58,441 bases of DNA from Limnohabitans sp. 2KL-51 (GCF_003063645.1 NZ_NESJ01000023.1:1-58441), one strand, 5' to 3'. Positions 18,067-28,162 are shown, numbered from the stretch's first letter. The notes: generated by a model not told the origin, from the sequence alone. Program-made: numbers and translations.

Positions 18067-18108
18067 GGACAGACCGAACGACGCGCGAAGCGCCCGTTCG
18101 CTCTGTCC
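18067..18108 (+). other. Intercistronic hairpin between groES and groEL
   Basis: GGACAGA and TCTGTCC (7 bp), a single C-C mismatch, CGAACG and CGTTCG (6 bp) and an inner GCGC/GCGC stem form one long hairpin in the 81 bases between the two genes. There is no T-tract, so it is not a terminator. It may stabilise or direct processing of the bicistronic mRNA. Confidence 0.6.
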
Positions 18109-18120
18109 TCAACCGATTAA

Positions 18121-19791
<1,671 letters not shown>

Positions 19792-19820
19792 TGGCCAAGC
19801 TGGTCAACTGACCAAGGTCT

Positions 19821-19847
19821 GTCACCCCGGGCTTGACCCGGGGTCCA
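19821..19847. repeat. REP-type palindrome downstream of groEL
   Basis: A 27-base unit GTCAC-CCCGGGCTTGACCCGGGG-TCCA. It has the same plan (GTCA, palindrome around CTTGA, TCCA) as the pair of elements at 56367-56472, so these belong to a dispersed REP family in this genome. It sits between the groEL stop and its terminator. Confidence 0.65.
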
Positions 19848-19854
19848 TGACCTC

Positions 19855-19892
19855 AAAGCCCCGCAAGGTTCACGCCTTGCGGGGCTTTTTTT
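19855..19892 (+). terminator. Rho-independent terminator of groESL
   Basis: A stem of AAAGCCCCGCAAGG and CCTTGCGGGGCTTT with a 6-base loop is followed by a T7 run. The run of A before the stem means it could also act in reverse. Confidence 0.9.
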
Positions 19893-19923
19893 CGATGTTC
19901 ATCAAATGCTCCACAATCCTTGT

Positions 19924-20328
19924 ATGAATTTTCAAGCACTTGTTGGCCTGCTGCAAAAGCGGCTCCCCAAGCTGATGGCGGTGTACGCCTTTGGCAGCCG
20001 CGTGCGCGAACAAGGCCGCCATGCCAACGCAGACAGCGATCTGGATCTGGCCGTGCTGGTCGAAGGCTACGCCGATCCCGTTGCGCTTTTTGAACTCTCC
20101 GGGGAAATGGCCGATTTGGTCACTTGTCCAGTCGATCTGCTTGACCTGCGTGCAGCCTCCACCGTCATGCAAAACGAAATACTGATGGAAGGCGAACGGC
20201 TTTGGGCCAGGGATGTGGCCGCAGGCTTGTTTGAAGCCGCCATGCTGACTGAAAAACTGCATTTGGACGCAGCCAGGCAGCCATTGATCCAAGACGTGAT
20301 GCTAAGAGGTGCTGTGTATGGCCGATGA
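19924..20328 (+). CDS. mntA: MntA-like minimal nucleotidyltransferase antitoxin
   Basis: Product of 134 residues of the minimal nucleotidyltransferase family. The catalytic signature is 'YAFGSRVREQG' followed by 'DSDLDLAVL', giving the GS...DxD pattern (Gly24-Ser25, Asp39, Asp41). In type VII toxin-antitoxin modules MntA adenylylates the HEPN toxin HepT on the tyrosine of its RX4HXY motif and so neutralises it. The downstream hepT overlaps by 11 bases. I chose the ATG at 19924; an in-frame ATG at 19906 lies close to the terminator. The GS-DxD spacing (13 residues) is longer than the usual 10. Confidence 0.85.
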   Translation: MNFQALVGLLQKRLPKLMAVYAFGSRVREQGRHANADSDLDLAVLVEGYADPVALFELSGEMADLVTCPVDLLDLRAASTVMQNEILMEGERLWARDVAAGLFEAAMLTEKLHLDAARQPLIQDVMLRGAVYGR

Positions 20329-20740
20329 TGTGCTGATCAACATAGCAGCCACCATTGAGCGCCGCGTGGCGCGTGCCCGTGAGGAATACGCAGCAGACCC
20401 CGATGGTTTTGCGAAGAACTTCAGCCGTCAGGACGCGGCCATCCTCAATATTCAACGCGCCTGCGAAGCTGCCCTGGACATGGGCCTGCACATCATCCGA
20501 CGCGAACGACTGGGCGTCACACAAAGCGCCAGAGACTGCTTCACTTTGTTGGCGCAAGCTCACTGGCTCACGCCTGCCGTAGCGGAGCAAATGAAACGCA
20601 TGGTGGGCTTTCGCAATGTGGCAGTCCACGACTATCAAACCCTGCAACTGCCCATCACCCTCAACATCTTGACCCACCATTTGGACGACTTTCTGGTGTT
20701 CAGCCCTCAGATGTTGTTGCACGACGACGGTGGTTTTTGA
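20318..20740 (+). CDS. hepT: HepT-like HEPN-domain toxin (DUF86)
   Basis: Product of 140 residues, an all-helical HEPN protein. The RX4HXY ribonuclease motif is intact: Arg99, His104 and Tyr106 in 'FRNVAVHDYQTL'. HepT-family proteins cleave RNA and are silenced by adenylylation of the motif tyrosine by MntA. The ATG at 20318 has AGAGG 5 bases upstream and lies within the last codons of mntA, giving coupled translation. The pair is bounded by the groESL terminator upstream and a near-identical terminator downstream. Confidence 0.87.
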   Translation: MADDVLINIAATIERRVARAREEYAADPDGFAKNFSRQDAAILNIQRACEAALDMGLHIIRRERLGVTQSARDCFTLLAQAHWLTPAVAEQMKRMVGFRNVAVHDYQTLQLPITLNILTHHLDDFLVFSPQMLLHDDGGF

Positions 20741-20781
20741 GGCCTCTTCCCTTGCAGGTGAGCGCCGCTGTGAATCACCCC

Positions 20782-20817
20782 AAAGCCCCGCAGGCGCAAG
20801 CCTTGCGGGGCTTTTTT
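20782..20817 (+). terminator. Rho-independent terminator of mntA-hepT
   Basis: AAAGCCCCGCAGGC, a GCAA tetraloop, then GCCTTGCGGGGC and a T6 run. Its 3' arm and T-run (CCTTGCGGGGCTTTTTT) are identical to those of the groESL terminator about 0.9 kb upstream. Confidence 0.9.
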
Positions 20818-20891
20818 CATGGCGTCAGTTCAAGGCCTGCGCTGGACGGGAGCGCTAAAACACTGTGCCGATCGCTCTCGCCTGAACAGGC

Positions 20892-21656
20892 TCACAGGGC
20901 CGCTGCCTCGATCTTCAGCACCCAGTAAGCGCCTTTGTCCTGCACCGCCTGAAAACGCACTTTTTGCCCGACTTGCAGGGCGTCGAGTTGGGCGGGCTCC
21001 CGGACCTGGAACACCATGCTCATGGGCGGCATGTCCAGATTCTTGATCTCGCCGTGCTTGAGCGCCACTTTGCCTGCGGCCTTGTCGATGCGCCGCACCT
21101 CGGCCGTGGCCCAAGGCAGCGCGGCGGTGTCACCGCTCACGCGTTGCAGGCCATCACGCTGGGCCATGCGGCGCAGCCCGGGGTAGTTCTGAAAGCTTTT
21201 GCTGCTGCCGTCTTTTTGCACCAGCAGCACGTCATAGGCGTCTTTGCGGCCTTTGTACTCAGGGCCGTCCATGCCGGGGCTGCCAATGGGCATACCGGGC
21301 ACCGACAGGCCCAAAGCCACAGGCCGCTCCTTGAGCAGGCGGCGGATGTCTGCAGCGGGCACATGACCCTCGATCACGTAGCCGCCCACGGTAGCGGTGT
21401 GGCAAGAGCCGAGTGACTCGGGCATGCCCAGACGCTTGCGGGCGGCGGTGTTGCCCACGTCGCGCACCTCGACCTTGAAACCGCTGGCCTGCAGGTGTTC
21501 CACCCACAAGTGGCAGCAGCCGCAGTTGGGGTCTTTCCAGACCTGAACGTTGGTGACTTGCGCCAGCGCGGTGCGCTCAAAACCGGTGAGGGCCAACACG
21601 GCGGCCGCGGCCAGCCAATGCCGTCGATGCAGGGTGGGGGATTGGGCATTTTTCAT
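20892..21656 (-). CDS. Periplasmic DUF411 plus CusF-like metal-binding protein
   Basis: Product of 254 residues with a signal peptide ending near 'ALA' (residue 32). The first domain is DUF411: 'VWKDPNCGCCHLWVEHLQASGFKV' with Cys45, Cys47 and Cys48, then 'LGSCHTATVGGYVIEGHVPAADI'. The second, about 175-250, resembles CusF-type copper chaperones: 'GKVALKHGEIKNLDMPPMSMVFQV', with Met and His residues as in copper/silver sites. Fusion of the two suggests a two-site periplasmic metal carrier. It is last in a copper-related gene cluster, 12 bases downstream of a cupredoxin gene. Confidence 0.85.
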   Translation of the reverse strand: MKNAQSPTLHRRHWLAAAAVLALTGFERTALAQVTNVQVWKDPNCGCCHLWVEHLQASGFKVEVRDVGNTAARKRLGMPESLGSCHTATVGGYVIEGHVPAADIRRLLKERPVALGLSVPGMPIGSPGMDGPEYKGRKDAYDVLLVQKDGSSKSFQNYPGLRRMAQRDGLQRVSGDTAALPWATAEVRRIDKAAGKVALKHGEIKNLDMPPMSMVFQVREPAQLDALQVGQKVRFQAVQDKGAYWVLKIEAAAL

Positions 21657-21668
21657 GGCATGGCTCTC

Positions 21669-22163
21669 TTACTTGACAGTGATGCGGCCGATCATGCCCG
21701 CTTCAAAATGGCCGGGGATCAGGCAGGCAAATTCAAAGCTGCCTGCGCGGTTGAAGGTCCAGACGATGGTGCCTTTTTGACCGGATTCCACATGCGCCAT
21801 GTAGGGCTCATCGTGTTCCATGCCAGGGTGTTTTTTCATCATCTCGGCATGGGCCTTGAGCTCTTGCGGCGTGCCGATCACGATCTCGTGCAGCACCTTG
21901 CCCGCATTCAGGGCCACCAAGCGCACGGTCTCGCCCAGCTTGACTGAAATCGCCTTGGGCGCAAAGCGCATGTCGTCGGTCATGCGGATTTCGATGGTGC
22001 GTGTGGCTTTTTTCGGTTCGCCTGCAATGCCCCAGTCTTTTTGTTCAGCGGGTGCAGTGGATTGGGCGTGGTGGTTTTTGTGTGCAGCCGGCGAATGGGC
22101 CTGCACATCAGGCAGGGTCAGCAGGCCAATGGTCAGCAGAGTGGCTTGAATTGCGATGTTCAT
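21669..22163 (-). CDS. Cupredoxin-family periplasmic copper protein
   Basis: Product of 164 residues. A signal peptide is followed by a His-rich spacer ('AHSPAAHKNHHAQS'). The domain that follows has the type 1 copper ligand set: His92 in 'KVLHEIVIG' and Cys147, His152 and Met157 in 'FACLIPGHFEAGM'. 'DMRFAPKAISVKLGETVRLVALN' is the standard cupredoxin N-terminal strand. It probably carries copper or electrons in the periplasm, perhaps to the adjacent multicopper oxidase. It lies between the oxidase (66-base gap) and the DUF411/CusF gene. Confidence 0.87.
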   Translation of the reverse strand: MNIAIQATLLTIGLLTLPDVQAHSPAAHKNHHAQSTAPAEQKDWGIAGEPKKATRTIEIRMTDDMRFAPKAISVKLGETVRLVALNAGKVLHEIVIGTPQELKAHAEMMKKHPGMEHDEPYMAHVESGQKGTIVWTFNRAGSFEFACLIPGHFEAGMIGRITVK

Positions 22164-22229
22164 AAAAAGTCCTTGAGCGTGATTTAAAACGGTAGCAGCC
22201 CCGCATGCAATGAGGGCTGCGCAGCGCCG

Positions 22230-23666
22230 TCAATGGTGTTTGTGGTTCTCCGGCTTGCGCACGTTGCCAGCAGGTGCAACAGCATTCTTGGGCGCAACGT
22301 CCTGTGCCTGCGGCGCACGCGGCGTGGTCACCACTGGGTCGGTGTATTCATAGGACTGCGTGCCGGGTGGTTGCTTGTAATCGCCCGGGTCGCTGTAGTC
22401 GTCGGGCTTTTGCTCGGCCCGCACCTTGAGCGTGGTGAACATACCCCCCATCTCGATGGGGCCGTAAGGCCCGGTACCGGTCATCATCGGGAAGGTGTTC
22501 TCGGGCAGTTCCATTTCCATCTCACCCATGTCGGCCATGCCGCGTTCACCCATGACCATGTAGTCGGGGATGAGTTTCTGGATTTTTTGCACCAGACCCC
22601 GATGGTCCACCCCGATCATGGTGGGCACGTCGTGGCCCATGGCGCCCATGGTGTGGTGACTTTTGTGGCAGTGCATGGCCCAGTCGCCGGGCTCATCGGC
22701 CATGAACTCCAACTGCCGCATCTGGCCCACGGCCACGTCGGTGGTGACCTCGGGCCAGCGCGCTGTGGGGGGCACGGGGCCACCGTCGGTGCCAGTCACC
22801 TCGAATTCGATGCCGTGGATGTGGATCGGGTGGTTGGTCATGGTCAAGTTGCCCACACGCACCCGCACCCGGTCGTTCAGGCGCGCCACCAGCGGGCTGA
22901 TGCCCGGAAACACCCGGCTGTTCCAACTCCAGATGTTCTGGTCCAGCATGGTGTTCACATTGGGGGTTTTGGCCCCCGGGGTGACGTCGTACGCACTCAA
23001 CAAAAAGGCGTAGTCGCGGTCCACCTCGGCAATCATCGGGTGCTGGCCCTTAGGGTGGGTGATCCACAGGCCCATCATGCCCATGGCCATTTGTGTCATC
23101 TCGTCGGCGTGTGGGTGGTACATGAAGGTGCCGGGGCGACGGGCCACAAACTCGTACACAAAGGTCTTGCCCACCGGGATCTGTTTTTGGTTCAGGCCAC
23201 CCACGCCGTCCATGCCATTGGGCAGGCGCTGGCCGTGCCAGTGGATGGTGGTGTGCTCGGGCAGTTGGTTGGTCACAAAAATGCGCACCTTGTCGCCCTC
23301 GACCACCTCGATGGTCGGGCCGGGGCTTTGGCCGTTGTAGCCCCACATGTTGACGACAAAGCCCGGCGCCATCTCGCGCACCACCGGCTCGGCCAGCAAG
23401 TGGAACTCTTTCACACCTTCCTTCATGCGAAAGGGCAAAGTCCAGCCGTTCAAGGTGACCACCGGCTTGTAGGGCCTGCCAGCGCCGGTCACGCCCGGAG
23501 GTGTCCAGGGCGGGGCGGTGTCAGGGCGGTTCTGGAAGACGGGCTCGGGCAAGCCGGCCAACGCGCTGCGGCTGACGGCGGAGGTGGCCACAGCGGCCCC
23601 CGCCACGGTGCTTGCGACTGTGCCCACAGCGGCAACAGCTCTTTGGAAAAAATCTCGGCGTTGCAT
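22230..23666 (-). CDS. Multicopper oxidase (copper resistance, CopA/CumA type)
   Basis: Product of 478 residues from the ATG giving 'MQRRDFFQRAVAAVG', a Tat-like twin-arginine signal; longer frames run into tolC. All four copper-ligand blocks are present: 'HWHG' (142-145), 'HPH' (184-186), 'HPIHIHG' and 'HCHKSHHTM'. It should oxidise cuprous ion or phenolic substrates in the periplasm. It starts 2 bases after the stop of the TolC-like gene, so the two are one operon. Met-rich segments ('MTQMAMGMMG', 'MGERGMADMGEMEME') could bind copper. Confidence 0.92.
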   Translation of the reverse strand: MQRRDFFQRAVAAVGTVASTVAGAAVATSAVSRSALAGLPEPVFQNRPDTAPPWTPPGVTGAGRPYKPVVTLNGWTLPFRMKEGVKEFHLLAEPVVREMAPGFVVNMWGYNGQSPGPTIEVVEGDKVRIFVTNQLPEHTTIHWHGQRLPNGMDGVGGLNQKQIPVGKTFVYEFVARRPGTFMYHPHADEMTQMAMGMMGLWITHPKGQHPMIAEVDRDYAFLLSAYDVTPGAKTPNVNTMLDQNIWSWNSRVFPGISPLVARLNDRVRVRVGNLTMTNHPIHIHGIEFEVTGTDGGPVPPTARWPEVTTDVAVGQMRQLEFMADEPGDWAMHCHKSHHTMGAMGHDVPTMIGVDHRGLVQKIQKLIPDYMVMGERGMADMGEMEMELPENTFPMMTGTGPYGPIEMGGMFTTLKVRAEQKPDDYSDPGDYKQPPGTQSYEYTDPVVTTPRAPQAQDVAPKNAVAPAGNVRKPENHKHH

Positions 23667-23668
23667 GG

Positions 23669-25015
23669 TCAGTGTCCTGCGGTGCGGGTGTTGGAGGGGT
23701 TGGTGGTGTCGGAGGCGCTGGCGCTGTCCGCATAGGGCAAGCCTGCCAGCACAGCCATCAGGTCGGCATGGGCCAACCAGTGCTGGCGCTGCGCCTGCAA
23801 AGCGGCGTCCACGCTGTCGATCCGCGTGCGCACGCTGGCCAGCAGATCCCAAGTGCTTTTGAGCATGCCGTTGTATCGCAGCAGGGTCTCTTGCGCGAGT
23901 TCGGTGTGCAGGCGCAGCACCTGGGCCTGCGTGTGCCGCGCCGTCTGGCTTGCCAGCCGAAATGCGGCCAGGGCGTTCTGCACATCGGCACGCACCTGCC
24001 GAGCCAGCCGGTCCGCTCGCAGCCGTGCTTGCAAGGCGTTTTCAAAGGCATGACCCCATCGCATGGTGCGGGGGTCCCACATGGGCAGCTCCTGCCCAGC
24101 CAACGCTTGCAGGGCTTGTTGTGCCGCCTGCAGCTCTTGTGCAGTCAAGCCCTGGCCTGCCGACAGGCGACGGGCCTGCAGCTCATCCACTGGCCAACGC
24201 AAATGGGCCTGCAAAGCCTGCGTTTGCAGAGAAGCCACCGCCTCCAGACTCAGCTCGGCCTGCACGTCGACTGGCGAATGCGCGGGCAAATCCACAGGCA
24301 GGTGCGGGGGCAACTGCTGCGCCAGCGCTTGGGGGGTCATGCCCGCACCGATGCGTTGCCACAAAGCCTGCAGTGCGCGATCGGCCTGCAGCTGCGCTTT
24401 GTCAGCGCGTGCGCGCGCATCCCAGAGCGTCAGCTCTTGCTCCATTTGACGGGCACGGCTCCAATTGCCCACTTGTGCCATGCGCTGACCCAGCTCGGCT
24501 CCGGCTTGGGCCACGGCCAGAACATCCCCACTGTGCGCCACAGACTGACGTGCCACCACCGCGTTGACCCAAAGCCTTTGCACATCCAGGCGCGCAGCCG
24601 TCACTTGCTGACCCACGGCCGCCGATTCTGCTGCACTCATGCCAGGCATGAGCCACAGGGCCTCGTCTTGCAGGGCCAGACGCATGGCCAAGGCCAGCGT
24701 CAGTTTCCCTCCATCCGGGTGCGCCGGTGTGTCCGGGATAGGCGGCATGTTATTTTGCTCCCAGCGCAGCAGGTCCACATGGCCACGCGGAAACTGACCG
24801 ACAGCCCGGTTGGCGTCCTGCCAAGTGGGGCTTGACGGGACCGGCTTTGCCGATGGTGCAGCGTTGGACGGAGTGCCTGGCCGAAGGCCGTGCACATGCG
24901 CCGATGAGGGTGCGTTTGCACCTTGGGTTTGCGACCAGGCAGCAGGCCAAGTGCAGGCCAGCAGCACAATGCCAACGGCACCCAGCCGGCCAGCGCGATT
25001 CAAAAGAGGGATCAT
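23669..25015 (-). CDS. TolC/CusC-family outer membrane factor
   Basis: Product of 448 residues. The N-terminal signal has a possible lipobox (LLAC, about residues 18-21), as in CusC-type lipoproteins. The rest is Ala/Gln/Leu-rich helical sequence with two repeated halves, typical of outer membrane factors ('ALEAVASLQTQALQAHLRWPVDEL', 'QTARHTQAQVLRLHTELAQETLLRYNGMLKSTWDLLASVRTRIDS'). Such proteins form trimeric export ducts with RND pumps. No pump or adaptor gene is adjacent; the neighbours are a multicopper oxidase, a cupredoxin and a CusF-like protein. A copper role is therefore inferred from context. Confidence 0.85.
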   Translation of the reverse strand: MIPLLNRAGRLGAVGIVLLACTWPAAWSQTQGANAPSSAHVHGLRPGTPSNAAPSAKPVPSSPTWQDANRAVGQFPRGHVDLLRWEQNNMPPIPDTPAHPDGGKLTLALAMRLALQDEALWLMPGMSAAESAAVGQQVTAARLDVQRLWVNAVVARQSVAHSGDVLAVAQAGAELGQRMAQVGNWSRARQMEQELTLWDARARADKAQLQADRALQALWQRIGAGMTPQALAQQLPPHLPVDLPAHSPVDVQAELSLEAVASLQTQALQAHLRWPVDELQARRLSAGQGLTAQELQAAQQALQALAGQELPMWDPRTMRWGHAFENALQARLRADRLARQVRADVQNALAAFRLASQTARHTQAQVLRLHTELAQETLLRYNGMLKSTWDLLASVRTRIDSVDAALQAQRQHWLAHADLMAVLAGLPYADSASASDTTNPSNTRTAGH

Positions 25016-25089
25016 GTCAATTTCCTGAAACAGACGAACATGGCATCAGCCCGCCTTGGCAGCGAGCAGACGCACCTGTGGCGTGTGGT

Positions 25090-25494
25090 TCAGAAAATGG
25101 GCGGCTTGGTCAGTGGCGCAGACATGCGGGCCACATGCGCCCAAGTCGCGCTGACAGGCAGCGGATGGGCCTGAAAAACAGGCATCACCAAGGGCCACGC
25201 TGTCAGGCTCAAGCCTTGGTGACACGCGCCGCACAACTGGCAATGTTCATCGTGGCAATCGGCTGCTTGAACAGCAACATCGTGCAGAGCAAGCTGGGCG
25301 TGGGTTTCCGGCACGGGCTCTGACATGGCCTCATGGCAGTCATGCGCAGCAAGCACTTCGGTGTGCTGAGCCGGGCTGGCCGTCGTCATGACGGCAAGGT
25401 GGGGCGAACCGCTTTCCGAGATAGGCATCCATGCGCCCGCCCACAGCCGCAAGGGCATCAAGCACAACAGGAAGCAAAGGAACAATCGGCGCAT
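25090..25494 (-). CDS. Small Cys/His-rich exported protein (DUF2946-like)
   Basis: Product of 134 residues from the ATG at 25494; a TTG two codons earlier is less likely. A signal peptide (about 1-20) is followed by a His-rich region and a dense cluster 'DCHDEHCQLCGACHQG' with Cys80, Cys85, Cys88 and Cys91 and interspersed His. This resembles the C-terminal motif of DUF2946-type proteins often found near copper genes. It leads the copper cluster, 74 bases ahead of the TolC-like gene. A metal-binding or sensing role is inferred only. Confidence 0.68.
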   Translation of the reverse strand: MRRLFLCFLLCLMPLRLWAGAWMPISESGSPHLAVMTTASPAQHTEVLAAHDCHEAMSEPVPETHAQLALHDVAVQAADCHDEHCQLCGACHQGLSLTAWPLVMPVFQAHPLPVSATWAHVARMSAPLTKPPIF

Positions 25495-25549
25495 CTTCAA
25501 ATCATAAGCGAAGGCCCGTCACGCAAGGCCCCACCGATAGATGAAAACC

Positions 25550-27082
25550 TCATCGAATCCGGTCAAGCAAGGCCGCCGTTGATGAATCTAGGCTCGCCCT
25601 ATCGCCCGAAGCCATGCGCGCATGAATGTCTTTGGCCAACACCTTGCCCAGCTCCACGCCCCATTGGTCAAAGCTGTTGATGCCCCAAACCGAACCACTC
25701 ACGAATACACGGTGTTCTTGCAGCGCGATCAGTGCGCCCAAACTGGCCGGCGTGAGTTCATCGAGCAGCAAGAAGGTGCTGGGTCGGTTGCCGGGGAAGT
25801 GTTGGTGACCGCCCTCGTCAGCTTGGCCCTGCATCAGCGCCTGCGCCTGTGCGATCGCATTGGCCAGCAGCAATTCGTGGTGGTCGGCCAAGTTGTGAGT
25901 GGGCTTTTTCACAGCGATGAATTCCACGGGCACCACATCCGTGCCTTGGTGCAGCATCTGGAAGTAGGCGTGCTGCCCATTGGTGCCCGGCTCGCCCCAG
26001 AGCACGGGTGAGGTGCCATAGGACAGCGCATGCCCGTTGCGGTCCACGCGTTTGCCGTTGCTCTCCATCTCCAGCTGCTGCAGATAGGCAGGCAAGCGGC
26101 GCAAGGCGCTGTGGTACGGCGCAATGCTTCGGCTGGTGTAGTTCAAAAAATTGCGGTACCAAACGTCCAGCAAACCCAGACGCACAGGCAAGTTGGCCTC
26201 CAGCGGCGCGGTCTGGAAATGCTGGTCCATCGCGTGCGCTCCGGCCAGCAGATCCCGAAAACCCTGAGCACCAACGGCGATGGCCAGCGGTAAGCCAATG
26301 GCCGACCACAACGAATAGCGTCCGCCCACCCAGTCCCAAAAACCGAAGGTGGTGGTGATGCCCATCTGGGCCGCAGCCGCCACATTGGTGGTCAACGCCG
26401 CAAAGTGGCGCGACACGTCTTGACAACCGTCCGCCTGAAACCAAGCCAGCGCCGAGCGGGCGTTGGTCATGGTCTCAAGGGTGGTGAAGGTTTTGGAGGC
26501 GATCAGAAACAGCGTGTTCTGAGCCTTCAGGCCCTTGAGCACGGCAGCCAATTCATGCCCGTCCACATTCGACACAAAGTGAAATCGCTTGCCCGGTGTC
26601 ACGAAGTCTTGCAGCGCCAGCACGGCCATTTGCGGTCCCAGGTCCGAGCCGCCAATGCCGATGTTCACCACGTCGGTGATCTGCGCATCGGCGCGGATCT
26701 GCTCGGCATAGGCCAGCATGGGCTTGAGAGTGTTGTGCACCAACTTCAGAGGCGCGGCCAAATCACCGCCCAAGGAGCCTTCGGGCTGGCGCAGCAGCCA
26801 ATGCATCACGGCGCGGCCCTCGGTGTTGTTGATCGGCTCGCCCCGGAACATGGCATCGCGGTGCGAGGCCAAGCCAGTTTGGCGGGCCAATTCGATCAAC
26901 AAGGCTTCAGTGGCGACGTCGGTATGGTTTTTGGACAGGTCGGCAAACACATGGGGGGCGGTCTGGCTCAGGGCCGATGCCCGCTCGGCATCCTGCGCAA
27001 ACGCGGTGCGCAAATCAAAACCCGAGGCCTGTGCCGCATGGGTCGTCAAAGCCTTCCAGGCCGGTGTTTGGTCACAACGCAT
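25550..27082 (-). CDS. pgi: Glucose-6-phosphate isomerase
   Basis: Product of 510 residues from the ATG at 27082; a TTG four codons upstream is rejected. It interconverts glucose 6-phosphate and fructose 6-phosphate. Signatures include 'NIGIGGSDLGPQMA', 'SKTFTTLETMTNA', 'WVGGRYSLWSAIGLPLAIAVG', 'YLQQLEMESNGK' (catalytic Glu), 'WGEPGTNGQHAYFQMLHQGT' and 'SFDQWGVELGK'. It is about 130 bases downstream of tal on the same strand, and the zwf-hexR pair is divergent, so four sugar-phosphate genes cluster here. Confidence 0.96.
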   Translation of the reverse strand: MRCDQTPAWKALTTHAAQASGFDLRTAFAQDAERASALSQTAPHVFADLSKNHTDVATEALLIELARQTGLASHRDAMFRGEPINNTEGRAVMHWLLRQPEGSLGGDLAAPLKLVHNTLKPMLAYAEQIRADAQITDVVNIGIGGSDLGPQMAVLALQDFVTPGKRFHFVSNVDGHELAAVLKGLKAQNTLFLIASKTFTTLETMTNARSALAWFQADGCQDVSRHFAALTTNVAAAAQMGITTTFGFWDWVGGRYSLWSAIGLPLAIAVGAQGFRDLLAGAHAMDQHFQTAPLEANLPVRLGLLDVWYRNFLNYTSRSIAPYHSALRRLPAYLQQLEMESNGKRVDRNGHALSYGTSPVLWGEPGTNGQHAYFQMLHQGTDVVPVEFIAVKKPTHNLADHHELLLANAIAQAQALMQGQADEGGHQHFPGNRPSTFLLLDELTPASLGALIALQEHRVFVSGSVWGINSFDQWGVELGKVLAKDIHARMASGDRASLDSSTAALLDRIR

Positions 27083-27214
27083 GAGGACTTTCAAGCAGAC
27101 AAGCGGTTATCGAAATCGAGGTCATTTTTTGTCGGAGCCCGCCCCTGTGGGCGATTCAGGTGAACGTTGTTCACGGGTCATCGCGCACGGGGTGCGCTCC
27201 TACGTGGAGAGATG

Positions 27215-28162
27215 TCAGGCTTTCTTCATCAATTCTTCAAGTTTTACGGCGTCGGCGCAAAAGGCGCGAATGCCTTCGGCCAGCTTTTCGGTGGCCATGG
27301 CGTCTTCGTTCAGGGCCAGTCGGAATGAGGCTTCGTCATAGCGCAGGGCAGGCAAGTCCAAGGCATGCGCGGCAGCGGCGTTGAGCACCTGACCCAACGG
27401 CGCTTCGGTCGCGGCCAACTGCGCCAGCAACTCGGGGCTGATGGTCAACAAATCACAACCGGCCAAGGCCACGATCTGACCGACATTGCGAAACGATGCG
27501 CCCATGACTTCGGTTTTGATGCCGTGCTTTTTGTAGTGGTTATAAATGGCCCGCACCGACTGCACACCGGGGTCGTTCGCGCCCGACATGGCCGTTTCGT
27601 CCCAAGTAGCACCTGCGCTTTTTTTATACCAATCGTAAATACGGCCTACAAAAGGCGAGATGAGTTGCACTTTGGCCTGGCCACACGCCACGGCTTGGCA
27701 AAACGCAAACAGCAGCGTCAGGTTGCAGCGGATGCCTTCGCGCTGCAGCTCGGCTGCGGCCTGGATGCCTTCCCAGGTTGAGGCAATCTTAATCAGCACG
27801 CGCTCACGCGGAATGCCTTGCGCCTCATACAGCGCCATGATGCGGCGTGCCCGCGCCACGGTGGCAGCTGTGTCAAAGCTCAGGCGGGCATCGACTTCGG
27901 TCGACACGCGGCCGGGAATGGTCTTCAAAATCTCGCAGCCAAAACGCACCAACAGGTGGTCCATCACCACGTCCAGTGGCTGGCCCCGGTGCGCGGCCAC
28001 GGCCTCGGCCAGCAGGGGCGCGTATTCGGGCTTTTGCACGGACTTCAAGATCAAGGACGGGTTGGTCGTCGCATCTTGTGGCTGGAACTGGGCCAATTGT
28101 TTGAAGTCGCCGGTATCGGCCACCACGGTGGTGAATTGTTTGAGGGCGTCGAGTTGGTTCAT
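27215..28162 (-). CDS. tal: Transaldolase
   Basis: Product of 315 residues, class I transaldolase of the TalB type. The Schiff-base lysine is Lys125 in '[17 protein letters not shown]'. '[13 protein letters not shown]' near the N-terminus, '[16 protein letters not shown]', '[13 protein letters not shown]' and '[12 protein letters not shown]' are family motifs. It moves a dihydroxyacetone unit between sedoheptulose 7-phosphate and glyceraldehyde 3-phosphate in the pentose phosphate pathway. It is divergent from zwf with 83 bases between starts, which hold a 7+7 inverted repeat. Confidence 0.96.
   Translation of the reverse strand: MNQLDALKQFTTVVADTGDFKQLAQFQPQDATTNPSLILKSVQKPEYAPLLAEAVAAHRGQPLDVVMDHLLVRFGCEILKTIPGRVSTEVDARLSFDTAATVARARRIMALYEAQGIPRERVLIKIASTWEGIQAAAELQREGIRCNLTLLFAFCQAVACGQAKVQLISPFVGRIYDWYKKSAGATWDETAMSGANDPGVQSVRAIYNHYKKHGIKTEVMGASFRNVGQIVALAGCDLLTISPELLAQLAATEAPLGQVLNAAAAHALDLPALRYDEASFRLALNEDAMATEKLAEGIRAFCADAVKLEELMKKA

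Noticed and set aside
22233..23735. 500-codon frame antisense to the multicopper oxidase
   Set aside because: Same reason; the opposite strand has all copper-ligand motifs.
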